A DNA stretch of 21,867 nucleotides from CAZSCF01 sp964547585 (lineage in GTDB: Bacteria > Patescibacteriota > Minisyncoccia > Moranbacterales > UBA2206): assembly GCA_964547585.1 (NCBI GenBank), contig CAZJOI010000011.1:1-21867 (forward strand), read 5' to 3'. A model generated the notes under the pieces. That model searched no databases. It had not been told where the DNA came from and was given only the letters and a program-made list of their open reading frames with translations. Position 1 is the stretch's first letter, and the number at the start of each line of letters is the position of its first letter. Positions 14,769-21,647 of this stretch are shown one piece after another. The position numbers and the translations under genes were made by a program.

Positions 14769-15701
14769 CTAGTTATTTTTTGGCACAGTGTCTTGTTTTT
14801 CTTCTGGCTTCTTCCCTGCATCATCAACATTTTCTTTTGTCTTCAGCTTGTAATATACCTTATTATTTATTCGAAGATCAAGATATTCCAACTTTGGAAT
14901 ATCTTCTTTTTTTATCCTGTCATTCAGCACTGATTTGAGAATTCCGATACTCTTGGCAATACTAATTTCTCGATTAAAATATATTCTCCAGCCTTCTCTT
15001 GTTTCTACATTCAAATCTCCAGAAATCAGCCGCGGCGAATAAAAATTGCCGCTTATTTCTAAGCCGGCTTCATTTTGAACTTTTTCCCGAATATCTGATA
15101 TATATTGAATAAAATCAGTATTAAGAGCTGTTTTGACATTGGAAATCGCTTTTCCGCTTTCATCTGTCAGTGTTATGAGATTTTCTTCTTCCGAGCCTTC
15201 CAACTCAAAATCGTTTCTGGACCAAGCTGAACCGTTTTCATCTATCAAATATTTATTTTCTCCAGTCGAAAAAATCAATTTAAATTCTTTTTCCTTTACA
15301 GAAATAATAATTTTTTCCGGAAAAATTTTTTTTATTTCCACCGATTCCAGTCTATTAAATTTGTCCAGCAAATATTTTTTTGTTCCATTTTTGTTGATAG
15401 CTAGCAAATTATTTTTAGGAATAACTTCTAGAAATTTACCGGAAATTCTTTCCCCCATTGCATTTTTGATCTTCTCCGGATCAACTTTTCCTGCCCCACT
15501 AACTTCAATTGAGTTTATTAAAAGATATGGAGAGAAAAACAAAAAATAAACAACAGTTCCCAGAAAAACAAGGCCAAGGAGATAAAAGATGAATCTCCCA
15601 AAACTAAAACTGGAAGCGGATGTCTTTTTCCCTCGCCAAGATCTCTTCCCTCTGTCCAGCACCTTTACCTTGTCTTTTTTATTTTTATTTTTGAAAAACA
15701 T
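14769..15701 (-). CDS. ftsQ: FtsQ/DivIB-like cell division protein
   Basis: 310 aa. A basic cytoplasmic N-terminus (about 1-30) is followed by one membrane segment (about 33-56, FIFYLLGLVFLGTVVYFLFF). A POTRA domain starts at YLLINSIEVSGAGKVDPEKI, and the FtsQ-type beta region includes FPEKIIISVKEKEFKLIF and YLIDENGSAW. The tail (about 285-310) is charged and low-complexity. FtsQ bridges early and late divisome proteins through FtsL/FtsB. It is usually encoded in the dcw cluster next to ftsA/ftsZ or murC/ddl; here it follows the delta'-like gene, so its context is unusual. Confidence 0.85.
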   Translation of the reverse strand: MFFKNKNKKDKVKVLDRGKRSWRGKKTSASSFSFGRFIFYLLGLVFLGTVVYFLFFSPYLLINSIEVSGAGKVDPEKIKNAMGERISGKFLEVIPKNNLLAINKNGTKKYLLDKFNRLESVEIKKIFPEKIIISVKEKEFKLIFSTGENKYLIDENGSAWSRNDFELEGSEEENLITLTDESGKAISNVKTALNTDFIQYISDIREKVQNEAGLEISGNFYSPRLISGDLNVETREGWRIYFNREISIAKSIGILKSVLNDRIKKEDIPKLEYLDLRINNKVYYKLKTKENVDDAGKKPEEKQDTVPKNN

Positions 15702-15745
15702 GTAGATATTTTCGATTTACGATTGTCGATTGACAATTTATTATC

Positions 15746-16663
15746 TTAAAATTTCAACAACAGATTTTCTAAAATTAGTCTGGTGTTAGAATTAGTATCT
15801 CTCATAATTTCCAGACTTTCTTCTATTTTCTCAATAATTTCCAAGGATTTTGAAGCCGAAATGTTCAGATTGCTTTTTTTTAAAAGCGATTGCCGCAAAA
15901 AAATGACCCACAGACCCAATTCTTGACGCGAAGCTTCTTTGTCTTTGCTCATTTCCTCGGCCAAAGAAAATTTTTCCGTCAAATTTTGATTGAAAATATT
16001 TTCTATTTTTTGCCGAATATTTTTTCTTTTTTCCAGCTCATCCCCATCGCCTATCAATTTCAAGATCAAGCCTGGACGTCCCATTGACCAAAAAATAATT
16101 TCTTTTTTTTCTTTTTCTTGTCCAAGAAAAATATTCTCATTTTCAGCCCATTCTTCAATTTCGCTGTCCGTTAGCGGTCCGAATTTAATTTTTTGACAAC
16201 GAGAAATAATTGTTGGCAAAAGCTTTTTATCATTTTTAGTTATCAAAATAATCACCGACAAATCATTGGGTTCTTCAAGAGTTTTCAGCAAGGCATTTTG
16301 CGCTTGCTTGTTTATTTTTTCGGCCTCATCGATGATAGCCACTTTATATTTGCCATTTTCCGAAAAAAAACTCATTTGCCGCTGCAATTCTCTGATTTGT
16401 TCCACTTTTATTTCTTTTTTGGAGGTTTTCTTTTTTTTCTTGCTATCCAGCTCCTTCTCATTTTCTTCCTCTGGACGGATTATTATCAGGTCTGGATTTA
16501 TTTTTTGACTATTTCTACCTGTTAATTTTTCCGCCAAATTCAGGGCTACTGTGAATTTTCCTACACTTTCTGATCCCAAAAAAAGATAGGCATGGGCCAG
16601 CCGATTTTTAGATATTTGCTTATCTAATAGATTAATATTTTTTTTATGGCCGATGATATTCAA
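15746..16663 (-). CDS. holB: DNA polymerase III delta' / clamp-loader AAA+ subunit
   Basis: 305 aa. RLAHAYLFLGSESVGKFTVA at 21-40 holds a degenerate P-loop (GSESVGKF, with F where Ser/Thr is expected), in line with the non-ATP-binding delta' role. IDEAEKINKQAQNALLKTLEEP is the classic clamp-loader box, and ISRCQKIKF is the arginine-finger SRC motif. The zinc-binding cysteines of gamma/tau are missing, which supports delta' rather than DnaX. It helps load the beta clamp at the replication fork. A lysine-rich insert (ELDSKKKKKTSKKEIKVEQI) is present. It lies between ftsQ and the GT4 gene. Confidence 0.87.
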   Translation of the reverse strand: MNIIGHKKNINLLDKQISKNRLAHAYLFLGSESVGKFTVALNLAEKLTGRNSQKINPDLIIIRPEEENEKELDSKKKKKTSKKEIKVEQIRELQRQMSFFSENGKYKVAIIDEAEKINKQAQNALLKTLEEPNDLSVIILITKNDKKLLPTIISRCQKIKFGPLTDSEIEEWAENENIFLGQEKEKKEIIFWSMGRPGLILKLIGDGDELEKRKNIRQKIENIFNQNLTEKFSLAEEMSKDKEASRQELGLWVIFLRQSLLKKSNLNISASKSLEIIEKIEESLEIMRDTNSNTRLILENLLLKF

Positions 16664-16670
16664 TGTTTTT

Positions 16671-16790
16671 ATAATTTTAAATTCTAAATTTAAAATTTTA
16701 ATTGAAATCTAAATGAGTAAATTTATTAAATGTTTTGTCATTTAGAAATTAAAAAATGATTTAAAATTTAAAATTAAAAATTTAAAATTT
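16671..16790. repeat. AT-rich dispersed repeat, copy C
   Basis: Fills the gap between the delta'-like gene and the GT4 gene and contributes the last codons of GT4 (...NKILNF). It shares the word order of copies A and B. The centre carries TAAATGA and TCATTTA as inverted arms. Confidence 0.6.
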
Positions 16791-17973
16791 TATTTATAAA
16801 ACCCTCTAGATTTTCCACAAATATTTTCCTGCTAAACTCATTTGCTCTTTTTTTTATGGTTTCTCTATCATAGTTACTTTCCTTTTCTATAAATCTGCGG
16901 ACTGAGTCGGCAATAATTTCTGGCTCATTGGAATTGAAAAATTCTCCAGTTTTTCCTTCAATGACAGTTTCCAAGACTCCGCCCTTGCGAAGAGCCAACA
17001 CTGGAACGCCGCAGGACATGGCTTCAACCGGCGCAATACCAAAATCATCTTCATTAGCAAAAATAAAGGCTCTGGCACCAGCATAGATTTTTTGCAAATC
17101 AGCCTCATTCTGAAAACCCAAAAAAGAAATATTTTTTTCGGCAATAACTTTCAAGTTTTTTTCTTCCGCCCCTTCGCCCACAATCAGCAATGGCAATTCA
17201 AGCTTATTAAAAGCTTCGATTATTTTATCTATTTTTTTGTAAGCCGAAAGACGAGAAACAACCAAGAAGTAGTTGGTAGTTGGTAGTTGGTAGTTGGTAG
17301 TATTCTCTCCCTTTTCCAAAGGGAGAGTCAGAGAGGGATTTTTATTATGTTGCGTGTTACATGTTACATGTTGCGTGTTTACCGGTGGGTAAATAACCTG
17401 ACTCTCTCTCCCATAATATTTTTTAACTCTTCTTTTCGTATGGATAGAATTGGAAATCAAATAGTCCGGACGATCAGCAGCCACCTTGTCCCAGACGCGA
17501 ATGTAATTCAAAATAATACGCGCCAAAAAACCAATCTTTTTGCTGCCTTCTTTTTCCTGCAAATATTCTTCGTTGGAATCCCAAACAAAACGCATGGGGC
17601 TATGCAAGTAGGAAATGTGAACCGTATTCAATCTGGTTACAATCCCCTTTGACCAAGCACCGGAGCTCGTTATTATCAAATCAAAATCACGCAAATTGAA
17701 TGTTTCTGGTGCAGTTGGCATAAAGGGCAATAGCCATTTTTTTCTTTGGCGCCAAAATTTGGGAAATTTTTGGAGAAAGGAAGTGTGAATTTCTCTATTT
17801 AGCCAACTCAAGGCTGGTCCGCCTTGGGCGGACATTTTTTCTTTGTCATAGAGCAAAGTAAAAATCGGCGCTTTCGGAAACATTTCCGCCAGTACTTCTA
17901 AAACTCTTTCCGCTCCGCCATATTGGTCCAAAAAATCATGCACCAAAGCCACTTTCAAATCTTTTATATTCAT
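16774..17973 (-). CDS. GT4-family glycosyltransferase with repeat-derived inserts
   Basis: 399 aa, GT-B fold. The N-terminal half (VALVHDFLDQYGGAERVLEV) is the acceptor domain. The C-terminal donor domain has VVSRLSAYKKIDKIIEAF, LPLLIVGEGAEEKNL, ARAFIFANEDDFG and then IAPVEAMSCGVPVLALRKGG, which holds the EX7E-type motif near 309-317. It transfers a sugar from a nucleotide donor, probably in cell-surface glycan synthesis. Residues 199-235 (NTQHVTCNTQHNK, PSLTLPLEKGE, TTNYQLPTTNY) are encoded by two heptamer arrays and a palindrome and sit in the interdomain linker. Residues 47-54 (MSAQGGPA) come from another palindrome. It starts 6 bp after the recombinase stop, so the two are co-transcribed. 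Confidence 0.9.
   Translation of the reverse strand: MNIKDLKVALVHDFLDQYGGAERVLEVLAEMFPKAPIFTLLYDKEKMSAQGGPALSWLNREIHTSFLQKFPKFWRQRKKWLLPFMPTAPETFNLRDFDLIITSSGAWSKGIVTRLNTVHISYLHSPMRFVWDSNEEYLQEKEGSKKIGFLARIILNYIRVWDKVAADRPDYLISNSIHTKRRVKKYYGRESQVIYPPVNTQHVTCNTQHNKNPSLTLPLEKGENTTNYQLPTTNYFLVVSRLSAYKKIDKIIEAFNKLELPLLIVGEGAEEKNLKVIAEKNISFLGFQNEADLQKIYAGARAFIFANEDDFGIAPVEAMSCGVPVLALRKGGVLETVIEGKTGEFFNSNEPEIIADSVRRFIEKESNYDRETIKKRANEFSRKIFVENLEGFINKILNF
17269..17301. repeat. Heptamer tandem repeat (GTAGTTG) x 4.7 in the GT4 coding sequence
   Basis: Four perfect GTAGTTG units (17269-17296) plus GTAGT. Seven is not a multiple of three, so gain or loss of one unit would shift the reading frame. Confidence 0.9.
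17305..17327. repeat. Palindrome in the GT4 coding sequence
   Basis: CTCTCCCTTT (17305-17314), loop TCC, AAAGGGAGAG (17318-17327): a 10-bp perfect stem. It encodes TLPLEKGE. Confidence 0.85.
17347..17382. repeat. Degenerate heptamer array (RTGTTRC)
   Basis: ATGTTGC, GTGTTAC, ATGTTAC, ATGTTGC, then GTGTTTAC. A second 7-bp periodicity, encoding NTQHVTCNTQH in the GT4 linker. Confidence 0.75.
17817..17833. repeat. GTCCGCC/GGCGGAC palindrome in the GT4 coding sequence
   Basis: A perfect 7-bp stem with TTG loop that encodes part of MSAQGGPA. It is related in sequence to the intergenic palindromes at 1682-1710. Confidence 0.75.
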
Positions 17974-17979
17974 ATGAAT

Positions 17980-18792
17980 TTATAACGGACTTTTAATATT
18001 TTTTAACATCGGATTGGTTACCTTAGTATAAATCTGCGTTGTCCTAATATTAGCATGTCCCAGAAGCTCTTGTACATATCGCACGTCCACTCCGTTTTCC
18101 AAAAGATGAGTGGCAAAACTGTGCCTGAGTGAATGAAAAGTGGCTTCTTTTTTGATTCCAGCTTTTTTCAAAGCTTGAGCAAAAACTTTCTGCGCCGTTC
18201 TTTCAGTCAACTTCCCTCCGCGTTCACTAGCAAAAACATATTCATCGGAATTTTTATTGGAAATTAATTTTTCAATATTTTTCACCAATTTTTCCGGCAA
18301 AATCGTGATGCGATCCTTGTTGCCTTTGGCGCCTTTGATATGGATAGTCAATTCTGCCAAATTTATATCTTTTACTTTCAAATTAATGATTTCGCTGACC
18401 CGCAAACCGCCAGCATAGGCCAAGGCTATCATCAGATTATGTTTTTCATTATTAATTTCCACTAAGATTGATTGGATTTCGTCTCGCGATAAAACAATCG
18501 GCAACTTGCTTGGGGTCTTGGCAAAGCGAATGTCAATTTTTCCCTGATATTTCAAAACATTCCAACAAAAAAAATTTATGGCTTGCAAGTGTTGATTGGT
18601 AGTTTGTGATGAAAAACCTTTGTCCACCTTGGACAGCAAATATTTTTTGATAAAATCAACATCAATCAAATTAAAATCTTTCTGCTTGGCGTGCAAATAC
18701 TCAGCCACGCAAGCCACATAACTTTTAACGGTTTTAGGGCTATATTTCCGAAGCCTGAGCTCATCTTCCACTTTTTGTAAATAGACATCCAT
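17980..18792 (-). CDS. Tyrosine recombinase, candidate integron integrase (Xer-like)
   Basis: 270 aa. The N-terminal SAM-like DNA-binding domain (1-95, YLQKVEDELRLRKYSPKTVK) is followed by the catalytic domain. R131 (GGLRVSE), a Lys in GAKGNKDR (156-160), H220xxR223 (FHSLRHSFATHLL), H246 (LLGHANIRTTQIYT) and Y255 make the full active site. The C-terminus NIKSPL resembles the SPL endings of IntI proteins. The stretch between LPEKL and YVFAS is short, so the roughly 20-30-residue IntI-specific insertion is absent and the protein looks Xer-like. It is transcribed away from a site and cassette array that have integron geometry. An alternative is the housekeeping XerC/D acting on a dif-like site. 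Confidence 0.85.
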   Translation of the reverse strand: MDVYLQKVEDELRLRKYSPKTVKSYVACVAEYLHAKQKDFNLIDVDFIKKYLLSKVDKGFSSQTTNQHLQAINFFCWNVLKYQGKIDIRFAKTPSKLPIVLSRDEIQSILVEINNEKHNLMIALAYAGGLRVSEIINLKVKDINLAELTIHIKGAKGNKDRITILPEKLVKNIEKLISNKNSDEYVFASERGGKLTERTAQKVFAQALKKAGIKKEATFHSLRHSFATHLLENGVDVRYVQELLGHANIRTTQIYTKVTNPMLKNIKSPL

Positions 18793-18824
18793 TAATATTT
18801 TTGCTACAATTTAATTACATTTAA

Positions 18825-18853
18825 ATTATACGAAATATTCGCAAAACACACAA
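18825..18853 (-). promoter_or_regulatory. Promoter of the recombinase gene
   Basis: On the minus strand: TTGTGT (18853-18848), 17 nt, then a perfect TATAAT (18830-18825), 33 nt from the ATG. The -35 overlaps the CACAC/GTGTG inverted repeat (18847-18862), so repression by a bound protein is possible. Confidence 0.7.
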
Positions 18854-18866
18854 TATCGTGTGCCCT

Positions 18867-18901
18867 ATACGAAAACACTTCGTATATAGAATAGTTATGT
18901 G
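18867..18901 (+). other. attI-like recombination site
   Basis: TATACGAA and TTCGTATA form an 8-bp inverted repeat around AACAC, followed by GAATAG^TTATGTG with the inferred cut after G18894. CTTCG lies 12 nt before the cut; in the two attC sites CTTCG lies 13 and 14 nt before it. It lies about 100 bp from the divergent recombinase start, as in known integrons. Confidence 0.72.
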
Positions 18902-18984
18902 AAATAAAATTCTTTTCCTTTTTTAAATTTGCTTTTTATGATAAGGAAAAATAAGTTTTTATTCATTTAAGAGGGGTATAAGGT

Positions 18985-19016
18985 GTCTTTTTTGCTTCTT
19001 AGGTCGCAAAAAAGAC
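18985..19016. repeat. 11-bp perfect inverted repeat upstream of cassette-1 gene
   Basis: GTCTTTTTTGC (18985-18995) and GCAAAAAAGAC (19006-19016) with a 10-nt loop, ending 17 nt before the ATG. There is no T run after it. GAGGGG followed by GTG at 18984 could start a 15-codon frame ending just before the ATG, so a leader-peptide or hairpin control is possible. Confidence 0.55.
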
Positions 19017-19033
19017 GAACAATTATATAATTT

Positions 19034-20769
19034 ATGAAAATAGAGCAACCACAATTCATTAAGGATTTTTCAAAAAAAGAATCACCAGAAGAACGCAGTC
19101 AGCTTGCTCAAGAAATTCGTGAAAAGCGGACAAAATATTTTGAGGACAAAAAATCAATCGAAGCAAAAGAGCAGGAAAAAAGTGAAGTGGTTAAACAACT
19201 CGAGGCTTTGCAAAGCCAAATCGAAACATACAATGACGCTTCGTTTCTTGTAAAAATTAAAGATTTTTTTGCGATTAAAAAAATCAAAAGCGAACTTCAG
19301 TCACAGCTCGGAAAGCAAACATCTTTGGAGGAAGAACTGAGCGAATCCATTGACGGCAGACAAGACTTGGATGAAACAAAATCAATNNNNNNNNNNATGA
19401 AAACGCTTGGCAGGGAAATCCCCCGGAAACAAAATCAATGTTGTCAAATTTTTATACTAGCGAGAAAAAGAAATGGGCAGAATCGCCATATTCAAAAGAA
19501 GATATTGCAGAAAATTTCACCGAGGAACATCTTTCCTCCCTTTCAACTGAGGATTATATGGATCTGCTCAAACGTTTTCCTGGCGAAATGCTGACTCATG
19601 TCATCAGGCATGGCGTGCGTGATCACGCAGATTTGGGTAATCACACAAAAGGCATTGGCGAATATGGCGACACACTCAATACGGTGTTAAACAAGAAAGA
19701 ATTAAGATCGGCTATCGGTATTGCTCTCCAAGAAGAGACTAAAGAAGATGCGGTTGCCAAATTTTTAAAATTGGATGATTGTCCGAATCGCAAAGCAGCA
19801 CTCGGAAGAATACATGGAAAATTCAAGGCAGCGGTAATTGGCGATCCCCACGCCTTTGCTGACTCAAGCGCAATTCATCTTGCCGCCGAAGAAGTAGCGG
19901 ACAGTTTTTATGGATCAGAGAGAGGTAATGAAATATTTTTCGCGTTTCCATCGGCAATGATTGCTTCGCAATATGAATTTTCTGGAAATTTAGGTTCGGG
20001 AAACGAAGGAAGTGTTAATAACGATCAATTTGTTTGGCCTGATATTGAAAAAGGTATACCACTTGATGCTGGAATAGCATTTATCCCAGAGGATGCGGAA
20101 GTTGATCGAGAAAGTGGATCAAAATATTATTTGGATCAAAACAAAAAAACTTTGCCGTCGGAAGGCATAAATGAAATATTGAGGGCAAGATTCGGAGAAA
20201 AGCCAGGCTTTGTTCAAGATCTAGTCAGAGAGGCGGAAAAGGCAGACGGCCTAGAGCCTGCCGAACAAATCCAAAAAATACAAGAAGTATTTAGAGATTA
20301 CGGAATTAAAGATATGGATTCAGCAATATGCCTTACCGATAAAAATTTGCGTCGAAAATTGGTTGAAATATGGGGCGCAGAAGATGAAAAAAGTAAATAT
20401 CAAGAAATTCTAACAAAGCATTTCCAAAACAATGGATTGAGTCCGTATAAACTTGCAGAAAATTCCATATCTTCCCAACAATATTGGGAAGAATACTTTC
20501 AAAAACACCCAGAATCTCGACCAAAACATATTGTGTATTATGCAGGTGGAGATCCAACAAAAGCATTATATGAATGGCGAGAGAAAAATGGAATAAGCAA
20601 AAGAAGCGGCGAATCAAATTTAGGTTTTTCTGAAAACGAGATTTCGAAAAAGACCAAAAATGAAGACGAAACACAACAGCGATTTGTTTCCATCGCGCAC
20701 AAATTAGTTGATAAACATTTTCCATCAACCGACGAAGCCCCGAGCTATGAATGGAGTTGGAACGATTAA
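19034..20769 (+). CDS. Cassette-1 protein of unknown function (interrupted by an assembly gap)
   Basis: One gene read in two frames because of the 10-N gap. The upstream part (19034-19386, about 118 codons) is a charged coiled coil (KTKYFEDKKSIEAKEQEKSE type). The downstream part (443 codons from 19438) begins MLSNFYTSEKKKWAESPYSK and contains LKRFPGEMLTHVIRHGVRDH, AALGRIHGKFKAAVIGDPHA, FFAFPSAMIASQYEFSGNLG and KHIVYYAGGDPTKALYEWRE. Both gap flanks end in the same 14 bp (coding ETKSM); joining them there restores one frame of about 560 codons. There are no membrane segments or signal peptide. I do not recognise the family. The gene ends about 115 bp before attC1. Confidence 0.7.
19387..19396. 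other. Assembly gap (10 N) inside the cassette-1 gene
   Basis: The left flank ends in GAAACAAAATCAAT (19373-19386) and the same 14 bp recurs at 19426-19439. Collapsing the two copies gives an open in-frame join, so the 10-N length is a placeholder and the apparent frameshift is artificial. Confidence 0.8.
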
Positions 20770-20775
20770 TGAGGA

Positions 20776-20826
20776 GTTTTTGATTTTGGGCATTCACCCC
20801 TTACCCCTCTGCCCAAAATCAAAAAC
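20776..20826. repeat. 16-bp perfect inverted repeat after cassette-1 gene
   Basis: GTTTTTGATTTTGGGC (20776-20791) and GCCCAAAATCAAAAAC (20811-20826) with a 19-nt loop, 7 bp past the stop codon. It lacks a following T run, so it is not a standard terminator. It may protect mRNA or be a weak terminator. Confidence 0.75.
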
Positions 20827-20885
20827 AAAAAACTTATTTATCATTTAAAATAAAAGCAAATTTAAAAAGAAAAAATAATTTTACA

Positions 20886-21016
20886 TCACATAACAAGGCA
20901 TATCCGGTTCAAAAATTTTGCACTTTTATAATAAGCAGATGAAGGCAAAATTTTCTCTCCCAAATTTTTCCTCCGCTACGCTTCAGAAAAACTTCGGATA
21001 TGCCTAACGTTATCGG
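20886..21016 (+). other. attC1 recombination site
   Basis: Imperfect palindrome of about 131 bp. R'' is TCACATAAC (20886-20894), L'' GGCATATCCG (20897-20906), L' CGGATATGCC (20995-21004), and R' AACG^TTATCGG with the cut between 21009 and 21010. In the folded form GTT (20907-20909) pairs with AAC (20990-20992), leaving TT (20993-20994) extrahelical. The inner part shares GGTTCA and AAATTTTGC with attC2. Confidence 0.82.
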
Positions 21017-21031
21017 AAATTTGGGGCAAAA

Positions 21032-21076
21032 ATGTCTAAAAAACAAAATTTCACAGTAGAAAAAAATTATGCCTAG
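21032..21076 (+). CDS. Possible 14-codon upstream ORF in cassette 2
   Basis: The ATG at 21032 reads MSKKQNFTVEKNYA and stops at TAG 21074-21076, overlapping the NUDIX start codon by 8 nt. This is the layout of translational coupling, but no Shine-Dalgarno precedes either start, so it may be chance. Confidence 0.3.
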   Translation: MSKKQNFTVEKNYA

Positions 21077-21647
21077 AGGATGGAAAAAAATAAATTCAAA
21101 ACTCGTGTATAGCAATCCTTGGATCAAAATTCACGAGGACACTGTTTTTAGGCCGGATGGAAAAGAGGGCATCTATGCTTTTCTTGAAAAACAAGCTGGA
21201 AATTTCATTATTGCCCAAGATAAAAATAATTTTTTGTATCTTATCAATGAATATAGATACCCTCTCCAAAAAAACATTTTGCAATTACCTGCTGGCGTAA
21301 TAGACAACGGAAATATTCTTGAACAAGCGCAAAAAGAGCTACGCGAAGAAACGGGTATTACAGCCGCAGAATGGGAGAGGTTGGGTGGTTTTTATGTTGC
21401 GCCTGGCCACGAAACAACATACATAAATGTTTTTTTGGCTACCGAATTAAATTTGTCAGGCCTAAAAACAGATAACCAAGAAAACGATGAGTCTATACAG
21501 GAAGTTATAAAAATTAGCGTTCCAGAGCTTAAACAAATGATACTTGATGAAAAAATAGAATGTGGTCTTACATTGGCCGCTTTGAATTTATTTTTTTTGA
21601 GATATAAAGACGATTTTTTGTCCCAAACATCCGATAACACGGAGTAA
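21069..21647 (+). CDS. NUDIX hydrolase (ADP-ribose pyrophosphatase-like)
   Basis: 192 aa. The Nudix region is 76-97 (GVIDNGNILEQAQKELREET), with the catalytic KELREETGI end intact. Compared with GX5EX7REUXEEXGU it is one residue short, has N where the first Glu is expected, and has Lys for the first Arg. EYRYPLQKNILQLPAGVID before it and GGFYVAPGHETTYINVFLA after it match the NudF/ADP-ribose pyrophosphatase group. Members hydrolyse nucleoside diphosphate derivatives with Mg2+; the substrate is not determinable here. The stop codon (21645-21647) lies inside the L'' arm of attC2, typical of compact cassettes. NUDIX genes are frequent cargo in integron arrays. Confidence 0.88.
   Translation: MPRGWKKINSKLVYSNPWIKIHEDTVFRPDGKEGIYAFLEKQAGNFIIAQDKNNFLYLINEYRYPLQKNILQLPAGVIDNGNILEQAQKELREETGITAAEWERLGGFYVAPGHETTYINVFLATELNLSGLKTDNQENDESIQEVIKISVPELKQMILDEKIECGLTLAALNLFFLRYKDDFLSQTSDNTE

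Larger units (their letters stand above)
18895..21009 (+). mobile_element. Integron gene cassette 1
   Basis: It runs from the TTATGTGA next to attI to the G of the first attC. Its start (GTTATGTGA including the attI G) is the exact reverse complement of its own attC R'' arm TCACATAAC (20886-20894). Complementarity continues as TAAAATT after two mismatches. It carries one large gene in the same direction as the array. Confidence 0.8.

Noticed and set aside
18867..18901. loxP-like arms (TATACGAA and TTCGTATA)
   Set aside because: The arms are in the opposite order to loxP and the spacer is 5 bp; the likeness is short and best explained by a recombinase site of the local integrase.
19026..19031. 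TATAAT as promoter of the cassette-1 gene
   Set aside because: It ends 2 bp before the ATG, so transcription would start inside the coding sequence.
20776..20826. Rho-independent terminator after the cassette-1 gene
   Set aside because: The stem is perfect but is followed by A-rich, not T-rich, sequence on the plus strand and has no T run on the minus strand.
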